Both the position numbers and the translations under genes were made by a program. 64,000 nt of DNA from Lineus longissimus. Lineage: Eukaryota; Nemertea; Pilidiophora; Heteronemertea; Lineidae. The stretch is taken from positions 14,698,599 through 14,762,598 of the forward strand of contig NC_088309.1 of assembly GCF_910592395.1 (NCBI RefSeq). The letters run 5' to 3'. The notes beneath the pieces were generated by a model. That model did no database searches. It was not told the DNA's origin and saw only the letters and a list, made by a program, of their open reading frames with translations. Positions 53,650 through 64,000 of this stretch are shown here, piece by piece. Position 1 is the first letter of the stretch; each line of letters opens with the position of its first letter.

Positions 53650-53725
53650 AGAGCACGGGACACAGCACCCCATGCACCTTTGGCCACAGCACCCCAATTT
53701 TGTCCATAGCACCCCATTTTTAACC
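53650..53725. repeat. CACAGCACCCCA repeats
   Basis: Four to five copies of CA(C/T)AGCACCCCA, the complement-type variant of the GGGTGCTATGG family. Confidence 0.6.
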
Positions 53726-54916
53726 AGAAATAAAAAGAAATAATAAATATAAATCAAAGCTCAAGTAAGTTACCCACCAGCATGGATGGGCTCACTGGTA
53801 AGGAAGCTATCGGAAATCATCTGTCCCAAAATTATGAGCGCCTTTATCAGTCTGTCTCATATGATAACCATGACATGGTCACGGTATTTAACGAAATAAG
53901 AGATCTCATTTCATCCCGGTGTGCTTGTATGCATTCTACCTGTCGGCATAACCACAGTACGTCTGTTGAAGACATAAGAAAAGCTGTCAGTTTATTAAAT
54001 AAGCATAAAAATGATGGTCTTTTGGGGCTCTCTACAAATCATCTTAAGTTTGGCACACAGAGGCTCTTCACAATAATTTCGATCTTGTTCACTAGTATGC
54101 TGAAACATGGTTACTTACCTGATGATATGTTAAAAAGCACTATTATTCCAATCGTAAAAAATGGTAAGAAATCGTTATGTGACTCGGCAAATTACAGGGC
54201 TATAGCTCTAAATAGCCCTCTTTGTAAATTACTAGAAACAATCATTCTTGAGAAAGGCAAGGAGCAACTGATGTCGTCTGATATGCAATTTGGTTACAAA
54301 GCAGGTGTTTCTACTAAAACTGCACAAATGCGGTTAATGAGATTATACAGTACTAGCATATACCCATGGAGCGGGCAAAGTTGAAATGTAATATACATTA
54401 GTTAAATGGGCACGATGATTGAACTACATTAAATTTCTAACGTTACTGAAGTTTTATTGAAGGTTAAACACGAAATGAACTGCATTTAGGGACTTATTGC
54501 TGCTATCTACATGCAACCCCCAATAGATTGATTGGAGTACGCTATTTTGTACAATGCATTGAGACCAGTGACAGCAGGTCCTGTTCCAAATAAGGCCCTC
54601 ACATATTAGGCATATCACCTACCCACTCCCGTACCCAATGCCACTGTCGGACCAAAGCCAGGCGCATGGAGAGATGCAGAACGCAATTCAAACTGACAAC
54701 ATCAATCAGTAAAGAATAAATCAAAGAGCAAGCGCTGGCCACTGTACATATTTTGTCCATCCTGGCATAACTGTTTATTGATACCCTGACTGCATGTTCC
54801 GGTAGGCCACCCTGCAGAATTTGCCTTATCACTCCGGTCAGTGTTTCTCGAATAGAACTAAAATAGAATAGGCTAATCATTAATCTCCCTGCTAATACCC
54901 TGCACCATGGACCAGG

Positions 54917-55210
54917 TTGTATAGCACTACATACGTGCTGGAAGCTAATATTGATGTGGTAGGGAGATGCGTGAAGTTTGTGTATGCTTTTGAGAATGAG
55001 CGGAGCTCTCCAGTCGACGTGCTCTCTGAAAAATTGTTATTTATTCCAAAACCACCAAGATATTCGACGTATGACACCCTCAGTGACACTCTTACTTATG
55101 ATCCACACCTACGAAGCCAAATGTTGCAAGAATTCGACGCATTTCCGAGGCCCAATTTTGAAACAAAAATCGCCTCCTATTTAGCGGCCACAACGCGCAT
55201 TATAGTATAG
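54917..55210 (+). CDS. Small ORF of the dimer element, unit 1
   Basis: A 97-aa frame (LSEKLLFIPKPPRYSTYDTL near the middle) is kept in both units. Two copies that stay similar at protein level suggest an exon or a domain of a parent gene. I do not recognise it. Confidence 0.3.
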   Translation: MYSTTYVLEANIDVVGRCVKFVYAFENERSSPVDVLSEKLLFIPKPPRYSTYDTLSDTLTYDPHLRSQMLQEFDAFPRPNFETKIASYLAATTRIIV

Positions 55211-55783
55211 ACTAGCATATACCCATGGAGCGGGTATATGGGAAGTTGAAATGTAATATACATTAGGTAAATGGGCACGATGATTGAGCTACATTAAATT
55301 TCTAACGTTACTGAAGTTTTATTAAAGGTTAAACACGAAATTAACTGCATTTAGGGACTTATTGCTGATGCTATCTACATGCAACCCCCAATAGATTGAT
55401 TGGAGTACGCTATTTTGCACAATGCATTGAGACCAGTGACAGCAGGTCCTGTTCCAAATAAGACCCTCACATATTAGGCATATCACCTACCCACTCTCGT
55501 ACCCAATGCCACTGTCGGACCAAAGCCAGGCGCATGGAGAGATGCAGAACGCAATTCAAACTGACAACATCAGTCAGTAAAGAATAAACAAAGAGCAAGC
55601 GCTGGCCACTGTACATATTTTGTCCATCCTGGCATAACTGTTTATTGATACCCTGACTGCATGTTCCGGTAGGCCACTCTGCAGAATTTGCCTCATCACT
55701 CAGGTCAGTGTTTCTCGAATAGAACTAAAATAGAACAGGTTAATCATTAATCTCCCTGCTAATACCCTGCACCATGGACCAGG

Positions 55784-56053
55784 TTGTATAGCACTACATA
55801 CGTGCTGGAAGCTAATACTGATGTGGCAGGGAGAATATGCGTGAAGTTTGTGTATGCTCTTGAGAATGAGCGGAGCTCTCCAGTCGACGTGCTCTCTGAA
55901 AAGTTGTTATTTATTCCAAAACCACCAAGATATTCGACGTATGACACCCTCAGTGACACTCTTACTTATGATCCACACCTACGAAACCAAAAGTTGCAAG
56001 AATTCGACGCATTTTCGAGGCCCAATTTTGAAACAAAAATCGCCTCCTATTAA
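55784..56053 (+). CDS. Small ORF of the dimer element, unit 2
   Basis: The 89-aa counterpart of the unit-1 ORF with a net 3-base insertion (GRICVKF versus GRCVKF), other substitutions, and a stop replacing a Leu codon near the end. Confidence 0.3.
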   Translation: MYSTTYVLEANTDVAGRICVKFVYALENERSSPVDVLSEKLLFIPKPPRYSTYDTLSDTLTYDPHLRNQKLQEFDAFSRPNFETKIASY

Positions 56054-56356
56054 GCGGCCACAACGCGCATTATAGTATAGATTATCTAAATGGCGGTGGA
56101 CACGTTTATGCTGTGTTGCTTGTCGCGTCGCAAGCTTTTGACAGGGTAGAATACACCAGGCTCTTTCGACTGCTAATCAAGAAAAATATCTGTCCTGTGT
56201 TGGCGAGGGTAATAGCTGTAATATACAAGACAGAGAATGCGAGTTCGATGGGGAGACTACGACTCGAACTATTTTGCTGTTTCTAATGGAGTAAAACAGG
56301 GTGGAATATTGTCGCCTGCTCTCTTTTCTGTTCATATAGATGTACATGCTTCCGTT

Positions 56357-56722
56357 ACACACGAGGGACTTTTCACCAACTTAGTTGGAATTTTAATTCA
56401 TAACAGGAATCCAGACTAGGTCACTGATACTTTGCCCGATTGGTTGGAGTTGCTGGCTGCACTACCGACTTGTTCTATTTCTCGACGACATCTTTTGTTT
56501 ATATCAGGATGGGGTAGAAATTTCCCCGTGTGATTCAGTCAACAACATAGTTGGGCCATATTTTGACTCTTTATCTTTATAGACTAAATATAGTGCAGGA
56601 CCTAAATATTGCTGGGATTATGTCTTTCGTGTGAGTGTGTGAACGACTCTCAACTTCCAGTCACCTGTGCACCTGTTCTTAATTTTAAAACCAACTAAGT
56701 AGGTGAGAAATCCCTCGTGTGT
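56357..56722. mobile_element. 366-bp MITE
   Basis: ACACACGAGGGACTTTTCAC at the left and GAAATCCCTCGTGTGT at the right form imperfect inverted repeats of about 40 bp (continuing through AACTTAGTTGG). It interrupts the LINE RT between the SPALF block and the YADD block. No certain target duplication. Confidence 0.75.
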
Positions 56723-57129
56723 AGCGGGCTTGATTCAAAACACGGTTGTTATGTTGGTCATGTATTTGCGGGGGCTTTTGGTTATGCTGATGATATAATC
56801 ATCCTGTGCCCAACAAAGACGTCACTGAAAACTCAACCAGGTGTTGCTTCGACTTACAGTGAGGAGTACCTTATTTTATTCAATGTTTCCAAAGTGGGGT
56901 GACGTCATGTGCACGTGAGCTGAGCGGAAATGTCATTATTGTTTGGAACACCGCCCGTACAGGTCACAATCGGTTCTCCAATCGTACATCAGTTTCACAG
57001 TTCCTACATGGCGTTGGGGTAGTAGGCCTATACCTTTGGGTGAGTATATACCGATTCCGTGGTTTTACCCGCATTTAGACGACGGTAATCTCAAGACATT
57101 TTGTTTTCGAGATAGACCGTAGGCTTAGA

Positions 57130-57480
57130 CCTTGCTACGTGCTCTGGGTCATTCCCCTGCTATGTGTCTGGGGAAGGAAACTAGACAGTAATCTTAGGGC
57201 AGTTCCTGCTTCTGTAGATAGGCTGTGAGACCTTGCTATGTGCTCTAGGTCGTCCCCCTGCTATGTGTCTGGGGAAGGAAGCTAGACAGTAATCTTAGGG
57301 CAGTGTTTCTGCTTCTAAAGATAGGCTGTGAGATCCTGCTATGTGCTCTGGGTAATCTTAGGGCAGTTTTCTGCTTCTGAAGATTATAAACTGTGTGAGA
57401 CCTGACTTTGTGCTCGAGCTTATCCCTTGATATATGACTGGGAATTTAGTTGGTAATCTTGCGGCAGCAGCTGACTTAGT
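57130..57480 (+). repeat. ~105-bp tandem repeats in the 5' region of the Ngaro-like element
   Basis: CTTGCTA(C/T)GTGCTCT(G/A)GGTC and GGAAGGAA(A/G)CTAGACAGTA recur from about 57133 and 57232, with further partial copies. Downstream, a hairpin CATGGACCTATA/TATAGGTCCATG lies at 57632-57658. Confidence 0.8.
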
Positions 57481-58174
57481 CGTAGGAGAGACTTTTCTGT
57501 GTGGTTTATTAGGCTGTTCGTGACAGATTCATTTAAGACAACGTTTTATGTCAGTTACTACGGCGAAGGATAGACTTTGAGTGTGAGACTCGATCGGACT
57601 CTTAGAGAAGTCTATATATCGTATGTTGAATCATGGACCTATAATATATAGGTCCATGGTTGAATTCACCATTGGCAGTGTGCCAGGGTTATCTCGAGCA
57701 GCATTTACGCGGTTTTTCTTCCTGTGAGGAGTACCATGTAGGTCCATGGTAGTACGGGGGGACAACGCTTGGGCTTGCAAAATCCAGACGATGGCCTTGC
57801 TATGCGTTACATTGTTCCACTAGTGGAGATTGAATAAGCGCCCAATTAATCCTTCGGGTAGATCGTTATCGATTGTTCAAATGACCAGTAATGGACAGAG
57901 TACTTTTATTCAGTCGGCATGTGCCAACAATTCATCGTGTAACCATGTTGTAATCAAGCTTGCCTCAGGCATGTCAGGTGTGAAAAGCTTAATAGAATTG
58001 ATCAGCCAAAATGACAAAGGCCCAGGGCCAGACAATACCCGCCAGCACTAAATGGTTCCGATGCTTGTCCGAAATTACATGAATGTATCACGTGACCCGA
58101 ACACGAGGTAATTTATACAACTTGGAGGCCCTCACATTCATAGCTCATTTTCACTCTGGGGTTCATTCCGCGAG

Positions 58175-59918
58175 ATGCAGTCCTCAGGCTCGGATCGTAC
58201 TGCTTCGGCCCACCCCTCTACACCGGCGGTATGGTTGAAGGAGGGACACTCCCTACGTGGCAGAGACATGTTCCCGGTCGCCGCGCGCTTAGTTCATCCG
58301 GACGAGGTGGATCCAGAGAATTTCGCCAGTCTGTCAAGAAGATACCCTCTTACATCGTATTCTTTCGACGACCTGGGCAGTGAATTCAAAAAGCTTACTG
58401 GGTATGACATTACGGTAAGTTGTGCTTGCCGGTTTCTAGTAAGTGGAGGACAGCTCGGGCATGGGTCATCCCCCCACCTGTAGGTATTCTGCCCACGGCC
58501 TTTAAAGCCCGACTTTTACTAGAATAAAAGTTTATGAGTAGGTCTCCAGCATAGCATATAATGTGTCTCTAGACTACCATGTAGAATATACCTCCACGGG
58601 GTATCTAGCCGGACTTCTGATTCTATGTTTCTTAAAATTTAAACGATTCAGTAAATTGATTTGCAGGCGGTCCTGGGCATGGCACAGATGGATGACAACA
58701 TTTGCAACCGAAGCCTAACAGTCCACCATGCAGTGCTACAGGCAAACTTGACAGGAGCCCCTGCGGGCCAAACCCTTCAGGCATGTCAGGCTAAGGAGAA
58801 AGGCCAGAAGAGGGTAAGCAACGTTTTCCTGCTTGGACGTTTGATTTTCGGGTTATATTTTGCATAGTTGAGAGGGGATTCCCTATAACTGCAAATTTGC
58901 TCGTTATTCCAATGATGTCCCAACCGAATCTTCATGCACTCTTTCCCCGGGGAGTATAAATTTGCTGTCACGTTCACTAAGGCATAATGAGGTCAGCTCC
59001 AAGCAGCGGGGAAGAAGAAAAAAAAAAAAAAAAAAAAAAAAAAGGCAGATTTATGGTAATATATGCCGTGGTAAAACACCTTTTCCTGGGGATATATTAT
59101 TCTCCCAATCTATGAAGGACATGTCGGGCAGGGCCCCGAGCAGGATTCCTACTTATAATGTAATGTCAATACAAAACATCATTAGTAACTGATCTTTCTC
59201 TCGTTCCTTTAGAAAGCCCCAGAAGCCGCTGCAGGGGCACCCCCTAACGTGGAGCAGGGAGCTGACAATAACAATGTCCCGGCCCCTCACGCTGATAATG
59301 AGGATCCAGCAGTACGTCTAAAACTCCTAGAAGGGGAGGTCAAGCACATAAGACAGACGCAAGAAGGCACATCAGTCCAAACAGCCCTCTCTCAGGTGAG
59401 AACCTTGGCTTTGCGGACCACAACCCCAAATGGCGTCCTCCTAGCCTCCCTCGAAAGCCTTTATGACACGGCTGTAGCCTCTGATCATACTGACAAGGAG
59501 CTGTACAAGATGGCTCTGAAGGTCAGTAGGGAGAACGATAAATCTGGTAACTTACATGGGCTTGTAACACGGCTTTTGGGTACTGAGGGTGCTAAGAAAG
59601 CCCAATCTGCAGTTGACGCCTGGAAGAAGTCTGTTAAAAAAGGGCCAGAAAGATGCCAAGGAGAAGCCTCAAGACAAAGATATTGATAAGGATAACGATC
59701 CCAAGAATAGTAAGGACAAGCCAAAAGAAAGCAGTGACGTTCTTATGCAACTTATACCTTTGTTGCTTCAAAATAATGGTGGTTCATCCTTTAGAGGTCG
59801 TGGCAGGGGCAGGGGCAGGGGATTCTCTAGGCTGTGTTACCTCTGTAGGTCATCTGAGCATTTTCTGGCCTCTTGCCCCCTAAATCTCCAATCGAAAGTC
59901 AAATCTGAGCATAAATAA
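58175..59918 (+). CDS. Gag-like protein, apparently spliced, with CCHC-type knuckle
   Basis: Exon 1 runs from the ATG at 58175 to about 58412 (donor GTAAGT), exon 2 is about 58667-58814 (acceptor ATTTGCAG, donor GTAAGC), and exon 3 starts at about 59214 (acceptor TTCCTTTAG). Exon 3 reads open to 59686, then needs a one-base shift at the A6-G3 stretch near 59636-59645 to continue to the stop at 59918. The product begins Ser/Thr-rich and has a coiled-coil-like segment (VRLKLLEGEVKHIRQTQEG). It ends with an RGRGRGRG stretch and the knuckle CYLCRSSEHFLASC. It would coat element RNA. Confidence 0.6.
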
Positions 59919-60293
59919 TTGGTTTCAATTCTGTCAAAAGAAGAAGTAATGTTGAAACAAATTTTGTAGTAAGCGCCTCTGGTTGTTGACTTCAAACGTC
60001 ATCACTTCAAGTAAAACTATATAGTGCCTAATGTCTTGATACCACTGTGCCTCAGTTGGGAAAATTTTCAGTAAACTTTAAGGTAGTGTTTCGGTTGGAT
60101 TTCTTTTTCCTGTTCTATGGGGTCACACTGAACCCCGGTGAGCGGGAGAGAGAGGTCGGACCCTGGCACTCGCTTTGGTGACCTTTCCTGGTTCTGAATT
60201 TCAGTCGAGGTTCCAACCCGACAGATGGGAACTCAACACCGGATTCGATCCTCTAAAAGCTACTTCCGAACGTAGGTCACCAAGGCGGACCGA
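59919..60293 (+). other. Spacer between gag and RT in the Ngaro-like element
   Basis: No ORF. GGGGTTCGGTGCCCTCTC precedes the RT frame. Confidence 0.4.
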
Positions 60294-61870
60294 GTGTCGG
60301 GGTTCGGTGCCCTCTCTCTCTCTTCGCCCACTGTGCTGTTACTAAAAGTTTGGGATGTCAAAGGTAAAAACTGGCAAGACTGTCTTGACTCACTCTCCCT
60401 AAGAGACCCTAATTCGTTCGTAGCGGGGCAGCTACACACAGAAAAGCAAAACTGGTCCATACTGCTCGATCAGGTTAATGATAAAGATTCTAAGTTGGTG
60501 GAAAAGTGGATTTTCAACGAAGTTGAAATAGTGGATTTCTTTCAACCTTTTAAGGGTTACTTCAAAGGGGAATTCTATGACTCAAAGCTTCCCCCGGCAA
60601 TGGTCTTTCATAACGCGCCAAATTGTGCCCAACACAAAGAGGATATCGTGAGTCATCTAGAGGAAGGTTTGCGTAATGGTTCGCTTGAGCTAGTAGGAAA
60701 GGTTGGAGAAGTAGACCCCCCTCATCTTGTGATGCCTCTCCTGATGGTTGATGGCAAAAGGAAAAAGAGGCTCTGCCATAATGAGCAGTTTTTGAACTTA
60801 TGGATGCGTCACATTCCGTTCTCTCTTGAGGGTCTCTCTCTCCTTCCTTCCCTACTGGATCAAGGGGATTTTATGGCGTCGTCTGACGAAAAATCAGCCT
60901 ACTAAGGAGTTCGCTTATCTCCAGCTTCGCGAACCTAATTTGGGGTACAGTTTGCTGGATGGTACCTAGGTACACGGTTCTGCCATTTGGCTGGTCGGAA
61001 TCGCCATACATCTACCAGACCATTGGGATGCAGGTTCCGTCATTCCTGCGTCTCCGTGGAATGATTACAACTCAGTACCTCGACGATAGATTCCTTGGCC
61101 CGTTGAAATCCATCATTGCATCTAAATTGAATCAGACCGGATGGTCCATTTATTTCAATGCAGCCATCCTTGACCTCTTGGGTTTCTTCATAGAACAGAA
61201 TAAGTCCCTCTGGTTCCCTGTCTTAGCAATGATCCACCTTGGCCTTTGTATTCACTCTGATTTGAGACAGTTTAGCATCCCAGAGGCTAAACGGGAGAAT
61301 TTCAAGATCTTACGGGAAACCATTTTAGAGTCGGAAGCTGTGCATGTCAAAACTATGGAAAAATTCATGGGCAAATGTATGTCTTTTAAGTTGTGTATCC
61401 CAGTCGCAAGGCTATACATCCGGATCATGGCTGCCAGCATTTCAAAGGCTTTGAAGTCAGGGTCCCCCATCAAAATTTGAGGGCGATCTTAGGGAAGAAA
61501 TTCTCTTCTGGGGCTGCATCGATAACTTTGAACAGGGATCAACATTTTCCTGGCGGCATGTGATTCCCAGGGTAAAACTCCGGTTCATCACGTTGACTGT
61601 GAATTTATGACGGACCTGAAACCTCTTTGCGCATGCCCTCTACGTTTGGCTTATAACACAGTTGTAAGTAAAATCTCCCAGATGAAATCCATCTTCATAG
61701 CTTTGGGTAGATGCCGCCCCTGGGGTCAGATCCTTGGTAACCCGGCTATCTCCGAGGATATATCCATTTATCAGAAACAAGTCAAAGTGGAACAGAGCAA
61801 GGCTCATGTGACCTCCAAACAGGCCAAACCCATTTTCATATCGAAGCTAAGGTTGTTGGCGCTCTACTAA
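60294..61870 (+). pseudogene. DIRS/Ngaro-type reverse transcriptase and RNase H, decayed
   Basis: The frame 60294-60905 holds the RT start (KLPPAMVFHNAPNCAQHKE; LVMPLLMVDGKRKKRLCHNE; the first catalytic region DEKSAY) and then a stop. Another frame (60959-61480) holds LPFGWSESPYIYQTIG and QYLDDRFLGP, the YxDD box. RNase H is only recognisable near 61490-61600 (REEILFWG, RHVIPRV). 61607-61870 contains the region preceding the recombinase (SKAHVTSKQAKPIFISK). Several frame changes and stops make it non-functional. Confidence 0.82.
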
Positions 61871-61879
61871 GAGCGTCAC

Positions 61880-62547
61880 TTGGAATCAGAATCGGAATCT
61901 CCCGAATCATTTATCTTTGCTAGAGACCAGGCCCTATTCAAGCTTTTATTTTTTGGGGGCGACCGGTCCCACGATCTTGGACTGATGCTCTGTCAAGAAC
62001 TGAAGGAACTCCCAAACCATGAGGGCTTCCTTATCAGGCACACCTGGGGTAAACAGCCAGAATTGATAGGCCCAAGGTTTTCTCGGTTCTAAGGTGTCAG
62101 GACAAATCTTTATGCCTAGTGGAGGCTATAGAAAGGTATTTTTCTGTGGCAAAGTCCATTGGTATCAATCTTGGGTGTGGTTTCCTGTTCCGTCCAGTGT
62201 GGAAAGGCCAAGTGTTAAACAAGCCACTCTCATACGAAGCGATATACGCTAGACTTAAATTCTACTTGCGCTCCCTTGGTATTGACGAGGGGGAAACCCC
62301 TCACAGCTTCAGAGGAGGTTGCGCAATATCTCTTCACGCAGCCACAGGTGATGGGAGGGACCTAGGCGCCGTGATGCAACATATTGGCTGGGCTTCAGAG
62401 GCATCAGCTAAGCATTATACCAGGGCAGATTGCTCTAACCAGACCCGTTTGAATGCCAGGCTTATGCACAATCTAAATATTGTTTCTCAGGCTGAACAGG
62501 ATTTTGTCAATGAGAGAAGTCTACCAAATGCCTTACCACGTTTGTAA
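61880..62547 (+). pseudogene. Tyrosine recombinase of the Ngaro/DIRS-like element
   Basis: The first frame (61880-62092) has RDQALFKLLFFGGDRSHDLG, carrying the first catalytic Arg. It breaks near 62090. The second frame (62119-62547) has PHSFRGGCA (the His-x-x-Arg pair) and KHYTRAD with the nucleophilic Tyr. All tetrad residues are visible but not in one frame. The enzyme would join the circular cDNA to the target without a target duplication. Confidence 0.85.
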
Positions 62548-62870
62548 TTTCTCGAGTACAGGCCTGGGTATCCGGTGTCATGCAGTTATACAGGCTACCC
62601 ACAGTCAAGATTAATACGGTCTCTGGAGCAGTAATTGCATGCAGTCTTCCCAGGCAGTCCAGTACATATATATATAGAGCAGTTGTAATTCTATTTTGTG
62701 TTAAAACCTATTTCGTAATAAAGCCAAAATATAGTTGATTTACTTGTTTCCTGTTTTTCTATGCTTTGTTTATATGTATGAGTTTGGGGATGAGTTTGGG
62801 ATAAAACTCTGTATAAAACACGCATACCTGCTGGGCAGGGGTTAGCGTAGTCAGTCTGTGTGGGTGGAGA
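62548..62870 (+). other. 3' non-coding region of the Ngaro-like element
   Basis: The region lies between the recombinase stop and repeat B1. It contains (TA)n near 62667 and an AATAAA at about 62719. Confidence 0.5.
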
Positions 62871-63225
62871 TTCGCAACATCCCCCAATCTTATCAGCATA
62901 ACATGCATGTGATGGCGCACCACTTGGAATAGGTATATCCCAAAGTGGGGTGACGTCATGTGCACGTGAGCTGAGCGGAAATGTCATTATTGTTTGGAAC
63001 ACGACAGGGACAGATGTGACGAACGGATGTCGGAGAGGAACAAACTGTGCTCCAGATGAGGGATTCTATTCCAAGGACAGTGTGATCTTACCCAACCCGC
63101 CCTCCCTTGTCTGCTTGGGACTCAAGTGCGCTCTCTCTGCATGTTGTGCAAGTTGCGATTCGCAACATCCCCCAATCTTATCAGCATAACATGCATGTGA
63201 TGGCGCACCACTTGGAATAGGTATA
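62871..63225 (+). repeat. Split direct repeats B1-A2-B2
   Basis: B (ATTCGCAACATCCCCCAATC... to GGAATAGGTATA) occurs at about 62871-62937 and 63158-63225. A2 (GTGGGGTGACGTCATGTGCA...) at 62945-63003 matches 56894-56950. About 150 bp of sequence separates A2 from B2. Confidence 0.88.
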
Positions 63226-64000
63226 CTTCCAAATGTCATTTGTTGTACTTTCAATCGGGTGGCCGGGATTGGCGCGCTAATCCTCCATCCATTGTATTCC
63301 AAGGCTCACTGATTGTGGCCGAGCGCTTCACCTGGGTCACCTGATTGGAGTTACAGCCAGAGCTGATAGCATTGTGCGTGTGGTTGGAGATTTTAATCGG
63401 AGAGTTAATGTTCTTATGTCCAGATTTCACTATTGTAATATTGAAACAAGGCTTCGGTTATTCCAAAGTTACTGTATGTCACTCTACGGAACTTCACTGT
63501 GGGATTTAAGCAACGGGCAAGCAAATGGGCTTGATACCGCTTGGAGAAAGGCTGCAAGGAGACTGCTGGGTTTGCATCCTTGGCCTCATGGCAATCTCTT
63601 ACCTCTCATTATGGACTCCTCACCTATAGACATCACTCTAAAAAAACGCTTTGTCAGTTACTACAGTAGGGTCATGAACCATTCAAACATTCTTATCAAA
63701 CTCTCAGGAAACCTCGCGGTCAGAGGCAGCGGTTCTTCAGTTTCAAATAATATTACCTTTTTATCTCAAGCTCTCAATATACCCAGGGACACACTTCATC
63801 TCAATCCTTGTGCCATTCATAATATATACATGCCTGACGAAGACCTTCGTCGGCGGGCGCGTGCCATACGTGAGTTCGCCGAGTACAGGGATGCTAACCC
63901 AGCAGAAAGAGAACAAGTCAATAATATACTTCACTTCTTGTGCAAGATGCATTAAAATTTTCTCACAGTTTAGTTTAGAGAGATCCCCTTATCAAAGCTA

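Larger units (their letters stand above)
54347..56078. mobile_element. Tandem-dimer insertion with 7-bp target duplication
   Basis: AGATTAT flanks it at 54340-54346 and 56079-56085. Inside, a unit of about 865 bp is present twice in direct orientation (about 54351-55210 and 55211-56078), each starting ACTAGCATATACCCATGGAG and ending GCGCATTATAGTAT. The units differ by scattered substitutions and short indels. No terminal inverted repeat is obvious. The class is not identified. Confidence 0.8.
56894..63228 (+). mobile_element. Ngaro/DIRS-like tyrosine-recombinase retrotransposon, 6.3 kb
   Basis: It has gag, RT/RNase H and tyrosine-recombinase coding regions in that order, with split direct repeats instead of LTRs. 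Sequence A is at 56894-56950 and again at 62945-63003. Sequence B is at 62871-62937 and again at 63158-63225. The order is A1-ORFs-B1-A2-B2. CCAAA occurs at the left border (56889-56893), at the B1/A2 junction (62940-62944) and at the right border (63229-63233), as expected if the recombinase crosses over there. The RT and recombinase frames carry stops and shifts, so this copy looks dead. Confidence 0.85.
53782..63953 (+). pseudogene. CR1-like LINE ORF2, split by three nested insertions
   Basis: Pieces in order: 53782-54346 (pre-RT linker and RT start: IPIVKNGKKSLCDSANYRAI), 56079-56356 (ASQAFDRVEYTRLF; VKQGGILSPALFSVHID), 56723-56893 (GAFGYADDIIILCPT, the catalytic YADD) and 63229-63953 (C-terminal region: LFQSYCMSLYGTSLWDLSNG, AWRKAARRLLGL), ending at a TAA. 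The order and motifs match one CR1/jockey-group ORF2. The endonuclease is missing. Besides the insertions there is a frame change near 56250. The window's last 47 bases may be the start of its 3' UTR. Confidence 0.88.

Overview
The window is animal genomic DNA, most likely from a marine invertebrate. The support is one spliced host-type gene with GT-AG introns, a tRNA-derived SINE ending in an ATT-rich tail, LINEs, PIF/Harbinger, a Maverick/Polinton, a tyrosine-recombinase retrotransposon, MITEs and many tandem repeats. I cannot name the species. Most of the window is transposons nested inside one another.

Layout. (1) 1-4031: non-coding DNA with a foldback repeat, a 334-bp MITE and a SINE. 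(2) 4042-27670: a nearly complete 23.6-kb Maverick/Polinton, an endogenous virus-like element, with 171-bp terminal inverted repeats. Almost all of its genes are on the minus strand: PC4-like protein, adenovirus-type protease, major capsid protein, pVI/pX-like protein, minor capsid protein, small membrane protein, chromodomain integrase, two structural-type proteins, FtsK/HerA-type packaging ATPase, protein-primed family-B DNA polymerase and a spliced upstream gene. At the right end are an orphan minus-strand gene and a divergent plus-strand Cys-rich gene. Several genes carry one-base frameshifts. A 4.8-kb stretch without genes, with its own repeats, lies between capsid genes. (3) The Polinton sits inside the left terminal repeat of a PIF/Harbinger transposon that resumes at 27671 and ends near 30519. 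The Harbinger nuclease gene is itself split by a 1171-bp foldback element with a 9-bp target duplication. (4) 30.5-40.4 kb: minisatellite and satellite-like arrays, with a 5'-truncated L1/Tx1-type LINE (32534-36541) flanked by 16-bp target duplications. (5) 40.7-52.8 kb, minus strand: a host-type gene of ten inferred exons with phase-compatible junctions and a SAM domain. A transposase-like pseudogene and two MITEs lie in its long introns. (6) 53.8-63.95 kb, plus strand: remains of a CR1-like LINE whose reading frame is interrupted by a tandem-dimer element (54347-56078), a 366-bp MITE (56357-56722) and a 6.3-kb Ngaro/DIRS-like retrotransposon (56894-63228).

How the parts work together. The Polinton has the parts expected of a self-synthesising transposon or virus: replication (polymerase), integration (integrase), and virion building, packaging and maturation (capsid proteins, ATPase, protease). 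As read here it is disabled by frameshifts, but several of these lie in homopolymers and could be assembly errors. The Ngaro-like element has Gag, RT/RNase H and tyrosine-recombinase modules between split direct repeats. The SAM gene is the only clear host-type gene.

Most notable points: the Polinton termini built of AGGTCA direct repeats spaced by 2 bp; the Polinton inserted into a Harbinger terminus; a multi-intron gene in front of the Polinton polymerase; a retrotransposon gag with apparent introns; and the visible CCAAA crossover sites of the tyrosine-recombinase element.
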